A DNA stretch of 14,153 nt from Coemansia sp. RSA 1804 (taxonomy: Eukaryota > Kickxellomycota > Kickxellomycetes > Kickxellales > Kickxellaceae): the NCBI GenBank assembly GCA_027578815.1, contig JANBTH010000592.1:1-14153 (forward strand), written 5' to 3'. The position numbers were made by a program, and so were the translations under genes. The notes below the pieces were generated by a model. That model made no database searches. It worked only from the letters and a program-made list of their open reading frames with translations, and was not told the origin of the DNA. This document shows, in pieces, positions 9,169-14,153 of this stretch (the first letter of the stretch is position 1; each line of letters starts with the position of its first letter).

Positions 9169-11142
9169 ATGGGACGCAGCAGCAAAAGAGGAGGTGGCGC
9201 GTCACAAAAGACCACACTGGGAAACTTTTTCACAATCAACAGCACAACACCAGGCAAATTAAAAACACCACAGGAGACATCAAAACAACAGACGATAAAT
9301 TCGTTTTTCGACAAAATGAAAGAGAAAGACCAGGCACCACCAAACGACGCTGACATTGAGGAGATTGTGATATCTGACGATGAGCTGATAGACCCGGATA
9401 GTATACTAGGGGGAGGAGGAGGAGAAGCAGCAAAGTATTCACTGCGGCCATCAAGAACAACGGGGCAGAGGAACGCAGACAGCAAGAGCGAGGCGAAGAG
9501 AGAGATGAGGAGCGTGCCGGCATACCGCAACACGCTAAAGTCGCTTGTTCGTGCGTCAGCGCAAAAGAAGTACGATCTTGGGTTTTTGGACGCGCATGTT
9601 GAGAGCCAGCGGGCGGAAATGCGGGACAGCGGCAGCGATAGCGACAGTGATAATAATGGCGACGGTGGAGATATGGATAATGACGAGCTATCGCAGGGTA
9701 GCGGAGCTGGAGTTGCAGCTATGGGCGTGCTACAGCAGATTAAGAAGACTCGGCTGGTGGGAATCGACGGCGACCCCCGACGAAGCCCGATTCGGTTCTC
9801 CGTGTTCCACCAGCAGAAGCAGGTATCTCTTCTGGACGAGGACTTCAGACTCGACAGCACCGTGTATGATATGAGCGATCCAATCGACCGCATCTGCAGC
9901 GCGCACCGAGGGGACGTGAGGTTCTTTGGGCGGCTGATAGAGTCGCGGTGGATGCAGACGCTGGCGTGCCGGGGCTGGATGCTCACGCAGGGCGTTGGCG
10001 ATATCCTCCTGCATACAACGTGCTTTGGCGCAAACGAGCAGGTGGCCGACAGCGCACTGCAGTCGCTGTGTCTGTTTCTGGAGCAGCAGCGGTGCAGCTG
10101 GCAGGTAGATGTGGACGCTATGGACAGGATCGTGGGCCAGATCCAGGGGAAGAGAAGAGTGCGTGTGGTGTCGTTTGAATCCGACAACGAGATGACTCTA
10201 GCGGCGGGCTCTGGCGTGTATGTCGAGATCGAAAGAGAATCGCCAAGGGGCCACTTGCGCCAGCCGCAGAGGCCCAGCAATGCGGGCAACACGCCGGAGC
10301 GGGCGGTGTCGTGTCTTCTGAAGGCAGGCGCCATGGCGCTCTCGGGACAAGCAGCCACTGTGTCTGCCGAGGACACGTGTCGGCTGGTCTGCTTGTATGT
10401 CGACTGCGTGCTCGAGCACTCGAGTAGTCCGCACGTAGTGCCGATGCAGAGGAGTCTTGGGTCGGTCATCGACCGGATTGCGCCAGCCAGCAAGTGGACT
10501 GTTGTGTGGACCGAGTGCGTGGCCCGCATCGGTCGCAAGCTGTCGCATCTGCCGCTCCGTGCGCTGCTCCGTGTGGTCGAGTGCATGCCCGTGTCAAGCA
10601 GGCGGTGCATGCAGGTCCGCCGCAGTCTGGCCTTCCTGTTTCTGCGTCAGCATTCGTCGGATCTGGCCATGAGTAGCGAAGCCAGTGGCAGCAGCAGCAC
10701 CCATGTGCACAGCCGGCTTGCCAACGAGGCCATGATCCCCAGCCAGATCATGGTGCGCATTGTTGGCGAGATGGTGGTCGATTCCAGCGAAGAGCAGCTG
10801 TTTCGGATTGACGATAAATCGCCCGCCGGGTTCGCCAGGATCGAGGCTGCGGTTGGTCTGCTTGGCCATGTGCTGGACAATGCGCAGGCGCTCCATGATG
10901 TGAAGGACGAGGCGAGGGAGATATACAGGCGTCTGGGCCAGATCAACCGGAGGATCTCTGATGGCGTGGCTAACAGAATCGACAAGACGTTGGCGAAGGA
11001 CGCGATTCAGATCCTGCTTGTTCGTCTTGCCATGACTGCTATCTCCGACCCACGCGACCGCGTCGATATGATGTACAACGGCACCGACAGCGCTGACAGC
11101 GGCAGACGGATAGCGACGACGCTGGACAGGTATCGGGGATGA
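9169..11142 (+). CDS. PIP-box and SIM-containing protein, possible SLF2/Nse6-like (CANIN) Smc5/6 recruiter
   Basis: This is a 657-aa protein not firmly recognised. Its disordered N-terminus carries two PCNA-interaction (PIP) boxes: KTTLGNFF (14-21, K at the usual Q position) and the canonical QQTINSFF (40-47). A likely SUMO-interaction motif follows, EEIVISDDEL (64-73), a hydrophobic core next to Ser and acidic residues. An acidic, Ser-rich stretch lies at 153-173. After YRNTLKSLVRA and a basic/acidic helix (119-152), residues about 215-330 and 375-625 look globular and mainly helical. The order (PIP, SIM, charged helix, helical domain) would fit the CANIN-domain family (SLF2 in animals, Nse6-like), which targets Smc5/6 to damaged or viral DNA. 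That assignment is by eye only; an Elg1- or Srs2-like PCNA/SUMO reader is the alternative in role, but there is no ATPase motif here. Start 9169 is the first Met; a pyrimidine tract ending in CAG at 9134 could mark a 5' UTR intron. Stop TGA at 11140-11142. Confidence 0.8.
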   Translation: MGRSSKRGGGASQKTTLGNFFTINSTTPGKLKTPQETSKQQTINSFFDKMKEKDQAPPNDADIEEIVISDDELIDPDSILGGGGGEAAKYSLRPSRTTGQRNADSKSEAKREMRSVPAYRNTLKSLVRASAQKKYDLGFLDAHVESQRAEMRDSGSDSDSDNNGDGGDMDNDELSQGSGAGVAAMGVLQQIKKTRLVGIDGDPRRSPIRFSVFHQQKQVSLLDEDFRLDSTVYDMSDPIDRICSAHRGDVRFFGRLIESRWMQTLACRGWMLTQGVGDILLHTTCFGANEQVADSALQSLCLFLEQQRCSWQVDVDAMDRIVGQIQGKRRVRVVSFESDNEMTLAAGSGVYVEIERESPRGHLRQPQRPSNAGNTPERAVSCLLKAGAMALSGQAATVSAEDTCRLVCLYVDCVLEHSSSPHVVPMQRSLGSVIDRIAPASKWTVVWTECVARIGRKLSHLPLRALLRVVECMPVSSRRCMQVRRSLAFLFLRQHSSDLAMSSEASGSSSTHVHSRLANEAMIPSQIMVRIVGEMVVDSSEEQLFRIDDKSPAGFARIEAAVGLLGHVLDNAQALHDVKDEAREIYRRLGQINRRISDGVANRIDKTLAKDAIQILLVRLAMTAISDPRDRVDMMYNGTDSADSGRRIATTLDRYRG

Positions 11143-11176
11143 CTGACCATGTCTGCTTTGGATGATTTCGTATGGT

Positions 11177-11190
11177 TTTATTGTTTTATT
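11177..11190 (-). promoter_or_regulatory. Candidate polyadenylation signals of ISCU (minus strand)
   Basis: TTTATT occurs at 11177-11182 and 11185-11190, which reads AATAAA twice on the minus strand. They lie 102 to 115 nt past the ISCU stop and only 35 nt from the stop of the convergent gene, so the two 3' ends probably overlap. Confidence 0.5.
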
Positions 11191-11291
11191 GGATTCTGGT
11201 TAGAAATAAGGCAAGAGCTGCGTCTGCTAGAAAGGAAAGGAAAAGATTTGGTAAACAATTACATCGGCTTTTATTCGTGGAAGGTGCGTGG

Positions 11292-11852
11292 CTATGCGCT
11301 GCTTGTCGAGGCAGCAGCAGCAGCAGCAGCAGCAGCGCCATTGCTGTGGATGACGTCGCCGCCGCGCTTCTTCCTAAAGTCCTTGATGGCCGACTTGATA
11401 GCGTCCTCGGCAAGCATGGAGCAGTGCAGCTTGACGGGTGGCAAGCACAGCTCCTTTGCTATATCCGTGTTCTTGATCTTAAGAGCTTCGTTGAGGCTCA
11501 TTCCGCGGACGCGCTCGGTGATATACGAGGACGAAGCAATAGCCGACCCGCAACCGAATGTCTTGAACTTGACGTCGGCAATGTTGCCAGCATCGTCCAC
11601 CTTGATCTGCAGCCGCATCACGTCGCCACACGCCGGTGCGCCCACAAGTCCCGTGCCCACCGTTGGGTCGTTCTTGTCAAGCGATCCCATGTTGCGCGGA
11701 TTCTCGTAGTGGTCGATGACCTTTTCGTGGTAGAATCTCTTTGCTGCAAGCGCCGATGCTGGCCCTGCTCCTGCTGCTGTCGCGCCTCGCAGCGCTGCTG
11801 TCGTCTGGCGCACCATCGACGGCGCTACAAACTGTCTGGCCAGGGAAAACAT
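11292..11852 (-). CDS. ISU1: Mitochondrial iron-sulfur cluster assembly scaffold (ISCU / Isu1)
   Basis: Scaffold on which [2Fe-2S] clusters are built from Fe and cysteine-derived sulfur (Nfs1-Isd11-Acp1, with frataxin) before Hsp70/Jac1-driven transfer, in the mitochondrial matrix. The 186-aa protein starts with a basic, Ala-rich presequence without acidic residues (about 1-38), then the family core from FYHEKVIDHYENPRNMGSLD. The three ligand cysteines are Cys75 (in GAPACGD, with Asp77), Cys101 (in FGCGSAIASSS) and Cys144 (in KLHCSMLAEDAI). The Hsp70-binding LPPVK motif is at 138-142. Met146 is the eukaryote-type residue at the position where bacteria and frataxin-bypass yeast mutants have Ile. 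After the core there is an unusual tail with nine alanines (173-181) from a trinucleotide repeat. Start codon is at 11850-11852, stop TAG at 11292-11294. Convergent with the gene ending at 11142 (149-nt gap). Confidence 0.96.
   Translation of the reverse strand: MFSLARQFVAPSMVRQTTAALRGATAAGAGPASALAAKRFYHEKVIDHYENPRNMGSLDKNDPTVGTGLVGAPACGDVMRLQIKVDDAGNIADVKFKTFGCGSAIASSSYITERVRGMSLNEALKIKNTDIAKELCLPPVKLHCSMLAEDAIKSAIKDFRKKRGGDVIHSNGAAAAAAAAASTSSA
11311..11336 (-). repeat. CAG/GCT trinucleotide repeat coding poly-Ala at the ISCU C-terminus
   Basis: Eight CAG units on the + strand read as GCT codons on the - strand and give most of the Ala173-181 run. It is a microsatellite inside the coding end of ISCU, downstream of all conserved residues, so it can vary in length with little cost. 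Confidence 0.85.
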
Positions 11853-12878
11853 GTCTGTCTACGCTTTTGCGTTTTTATGCTGGCTTGTTTCTTTTGAGAG
11901 CAGCTGGTGCAAGAAAATCCACTTTTAAGAATAATAATTGGATTCAAAGCTAAAGGAGGTGCGGAAAATATACAGTGACAGATTTAAAGTGGAAAGAATA
12001 AAAGCATCCAGAAAGTCAGAGAGAAGAGAAAAGGGAGGGAAAGAAGAAAAAAAGCAGATAGCCGTGCTTGATAACTAACTACAAGGCGTTTTTTTCCTAT
12101 CTGATGGAAAAATTTAAAGCTCCAAAAACCTTTTCCCCCCAAAATTCCCGCCAAGCAAGAGCTTTTGCTTCTTTTCTATTTGTTGTTGCGAGAAGAGGCG
12201 GGTCACAAGAAGGCTGCTGCTTGGTGTGATGTATGCGTTGTTGTTCCGTCTGGCCATTGGCCGGCGGATATTCTAACAAAGGCTTTTTTCATGCTGGCAA
12301 GGCCAAAGAAAGGGATGAGATGGCCTGGTGACGTATCAACGCTGTAACTGGCTCAAGGTTTCTGGTAAATAAAAAAAACAGGTTCCGCTTTTTATTCTGC
12401 TTTTTCTCTACATGTGGTCCATGTGCGAAGCTTGTTTCTGGCGCACCAACAGCTGTAGAAATGAACAATGGTCTAGGCGCTCGAAATGCGGCTTTAAGGA
12501 TTATCTCCCCCGTCTTATATAACAAATGCTATCCACCCACTGGCGCATGCAACCGCGTATAAACTATACATGACAGCCATGCTTGTCCTGGACAACGGAG
12601 AAATAAGAGGAAATGAAGGAGAAATAAACATGGCAAAGACCAAAACAAGAGCATCCGCCATCTTATTGTTATCCTTTGTTATGGCAAGGAGATTGCGGCA
12701 CCCACTCATCAACAAAACAACAACAAGAACAAGAACAGCAACAACAAAACAACAGTAAATAGCACTGTGGGACATGTGGCACCCGATTCTGCTGGTGTCT
12801 GCTAAATAGAAGTGCCACTGCTGCAGAAAGAATACTCGAGAAGAGACAAGCAAAGGAGGCGAATACCACCACCACAAC

Positions 12879-12901
12879 CAAACCAGATCATCTCTGGTTT
12901 G
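12879..12901. repeat. Perfect 9-bp inverted repeat (5-nt loop)
   Basis: CAAACCAGA at 12879-12887 pairs perfectly with TCTGGTTTG at 12893-12901 around the loop TCATC. It lies about 380 nt upstream of the RRM gene start codon. It could be a palindromic factor-binding site or part of a structured RNA; chance is also possible. Confidence 0.6.
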
Positions 12902-12951
12902 TAGATAATGATGCGACGCAGTAGCAAGTCGGACAACGCTTGTGCATCTGG

Positions 12952-12978
12952 GGTGAGAGAGTGAGAGAGTGAGAGTGA
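12952..12978. repeat. Short GA-rich minisatellite
   Basis: GGTGAGAGAGTGAGAGAGTG and following bases consist of roughly 8-bp GTGAGAGA units, with a shortened last copy. It is polypurine, in the promoter-side half of the divergent region. Confidence 0.65.
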
Positions 12979-13283
12979 TAAAAATAAGATAACAAAGCCA
13001 GAAAATGCGGTGGAAAGCTACTGTTTGTTGCTGCGCTGGTTGGCAGTTTCTTGCATTGCTGTTTACCACTCCAGTCTGCATTTTAAAAGAGGACTGGCGG
13101 GAGGAAAGAAGACAGCCGTTTCTCCCTCTCTTTAACTCGCCTTTTTTGTTTACTCTAGAGATAATTAGCTTCTTGCTTATTTTAATTCAAACACATTTGC
13201 TGTGCTTATTTTCTGCTCTGTTCTATTCTGTTCCCCTATTTTCTTTCTTTCTCCAAAACAAGGCGCTGTGCCCAGAATAGCAA

Positions 13284-14153
13284 ATGGTGTCATACACAGA
13301 CTTGTTGCCAGCAAAGCAGCCACGAGCTCCTGTTGCCGCCGACCTAAACGACCCGCAGCCACAGCAAAAGAACCCAAGCACGAAACCAAAACCCAGAAGG
13401 AGCACACGGGGCGGGCATTCATCGGGCCGCAGACGTCGCCAAAGCTCCCAAGCGAGTGCTGAGGAGTGGCAGCGCAGCTGGGACCTGCTGCATAACAAGA
13501 TTCTGTATTTCAGGGGTGCTACTGAGGATGCACTGCCGGAGCTGCAGCGGCTGTTCAAGGCCTGCCGTGGCATTCGATTGAATGTGGATCCCCACGAGTC
13601 CTTGGATATTGCCGGAAACGTCGAGTTTCGAAACGTGTATGACGGTAAGTAGTCTTGGCCTTCCTACGCTTCTCCTTCCGCCTTCTTCTATTCGAAGACA
13701 GCGAGGTTGGCGGGAAGCGTGTCAATTGTTTGCTTGCCTGCAGACAATAGGACAAGGCGACACTTCTTTTAGCACTTTACGAGCGTGTCATCTTTTGCGG
13801 CGGTGTGCACATCATGCTATGGAAGATGCATTCTCGACATGGCACATTTATTCCAATCAATCAATCGCTAACGGCTGTTGTAACAACATGCATTCTTCTC
13901 TCGCTTTCTTTATTCTGCCCCCCGCACACAATGATTCGGGGAGGATATTCTTCTGGTCTACGGCCATTTTTCTCTTTTTTCTTCGTGATTTGCTGTAGCG
14001 GAAAAGGCGATGGCGATTCTCAACAACAGAAAACTCAAAGAGACAAAGGGCATACTGGTGATGACGCCACTAGCCGACAGAGGAGAGATCGGCGCACCCC
14101 CGGGCGCAGGATACGTGTGCATCAAACACATTCCCGAAGATACCACCGAATCG
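13284..14153 (+). CDS. RRM-domain RNA-binding protein, 5' part (exons 13284-13644 and 13999-14153, continues past the window)
   Basis: The 172 visible residues start with a basic, Pro/Arg-rich disordered N-terminus (1-58, with RRRR at 49-52). A divergent RRM follows at about 72-144: beta1 KILYFRG, helix ALPELQRLFKAC, beta2 IRLNVDP, RNP1-like GNVEFRN (111-117), helix VYDAEKAMAILNN, beta4 GILVMTP. The NVYD-A-EKAMAI junction, created by splicing, is typical of RRM helix 2, which supports the intron call. A second RRM seems to start at YVCIKHIPEDTTES (159-172) where the window ends. RNP1 lacks the usual aromatic residues, so RNA contact by the first RRM may be weak. The exact family is not identifiable from this fragment. 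Start ATG 13284 is the first in frame and follows a pyrimidine-rich leader. Confidence 0.8.
13645..13998 (+). other. Intron 1 of the RRM gene (phase 1, 354 nt)
   Basis: Donor GTAAGT starts at 13645 and acceptor TGTAG ends at 13998, preceded by a T/C-rich tract. A CTAAC branch-point-like sequence lies near 13868 and a CTAC near 13958. Joining the exons gives a continuous RRM. An earlier acceptor, CTGCAG ending near 13743, would run into a stop after nine codons, so it is rejected. A shorter central exon cannot be fully excluded. Confidence 0.78.

Larger units (their letters stand above)
11853..13283. other. Long divergent intergenic region (ISCU promoter to RRM gene promoter), no convincing gene
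   Basis: The 1431 nt hold no reading frame I recognise. Near ISCU are purine-rich runs (about 11990-12060) and a TATA-like TATATTTTCC on the - strand (around 11963-11972). TTCCCGCCAA at about 12145-12154 resembles an E2F/MBF-type site. TTATATAA (around 12515-12523) and CGTATAAAC (around 12555) are further TATA-like elements. There is a CAA/GAA-rich low-complexity stretch near 12710-12755, a perfect hairpin at 12879-12901, a GA minisatellite near 12952-12978 and a pyrimidine run before the RRM gene start (about 13236-13257). An unannotated ncRNA is possible; I could not recognise a U snRNA, SRP RNA, RNase P or 5S signature. Confidence 0.5.

Noticed and set aside
9117..10610. Minus-strand open frame (497 aa) opposite the PIP/SIM gene
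   Set aside because: Ser/Arg-rich, low-complexity translation with no motif; the + frame has clear PIP and SIM motifs and a natural start.
12140..12155. TTCCCGCCAA as an E2F/MBF cell-cycle site
   Set aside because: A single match to a short consensus in a 1.4-kb region; mentioned as context only, not called as a site.
12570..12758. 62-aa + strand frame after a TATA-like sequence (CGTATAAAC)
   Set aside because: The C-terminal part is a Thr/Arg low-complexity run from a trinucleotide-like repeat, and there is no recognisable motif.
12515..13081. Minus-strand open frame of 188 aa with hydrophobic stretches in the divergent region
   Set aside because: The hydrophobic runs come from reading CAA/GAA and CCA repeats on the other strand; no family resemblance, and it covers simple-sequence DNA. 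Not fully excluded as an orphan membrane protein.
13738..13743. Alternative acceptor CTGCAG in the RRM gene intron
   Set aside because: Leads to a stop after nine codons; the acceptor at 13998 gives a continuous RRM.
1..14153. CRISPR arrays, transposons, phage or toxin-antitoxin modules
   Set aside because: No spaced direct repeats, terminal inverted repeats, transposase or integrase motifs, or related genes; all genes are eukaryotic housekeeping types.

Overview
The window looks like nuclear DNA from a filamentous or early-diverging fungus. My best guess is a Kickxellomycotina/Zoopagomycota-type lineage; this is inference from gene content and style, not a diagnosis. The genes are compact and close together. 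Coding DNA is GC-rich, with long spurious antisense frames. Spacers are AT-rich and full of pyrimidine tracts. Only two introns are visible (GT...AG, 244 and 354 nt), both phase 1 and both near the 5' end of their gene. A mitochondrially targeted ISCU scaffold, an importin and a Pol III tRNA gene rule out bacteria.

Layout from left to right: (1) a complete importin-beta family receptor of the IPO5/Pse1-Kap121 type, + strand, 79-3640, two exons, 1105 aa. (2) A methylmalonate-semialdehyde dehydrogenase (ALDH6 family), + strand, 4064-5566. (3) A DET1 (de-etiolated-1) homologue with a long disordered insertion, + strand, 5932-8523. (4) A tRNA-Lys(CTT) gene, 8966-9038. (5) A 657-aa protein with two PCNA-interaction (PIP) boxes and a SUMO-interaction motif at its N-terminus and a large helical C-terminal region, 9169-11142; it may be an SLF2/Nse6-like (CANIN) Smc5/6 recruiter. 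(6) The iron-sulfur scaffold ISCU/Isu1 on the - strand, 11292-11852, convergent with gene 5. (7) A 1.43-kb divergent intergenic region with no convincing gene. (8) The 5' part of an RNA-binding protein with RRM domains, + strand, from 13284 and cut by the window end.

The genes are housekeeping genes from unrelated pathways: nuclear import, valine/thymine catabolism, the CRL4 ubiquitin ligase adaptor, genome maintenance, Fe-S cluster assembly and RNA binding. I see no operon-like or mobile-element organisation. The points most worth a second look are the fungal DET1 with its lineage-specific insertion, and the double-PIP plus SIM protein, whose family I can only suggest. I do not see a CRISPR array, transposon, phage or toxin system.
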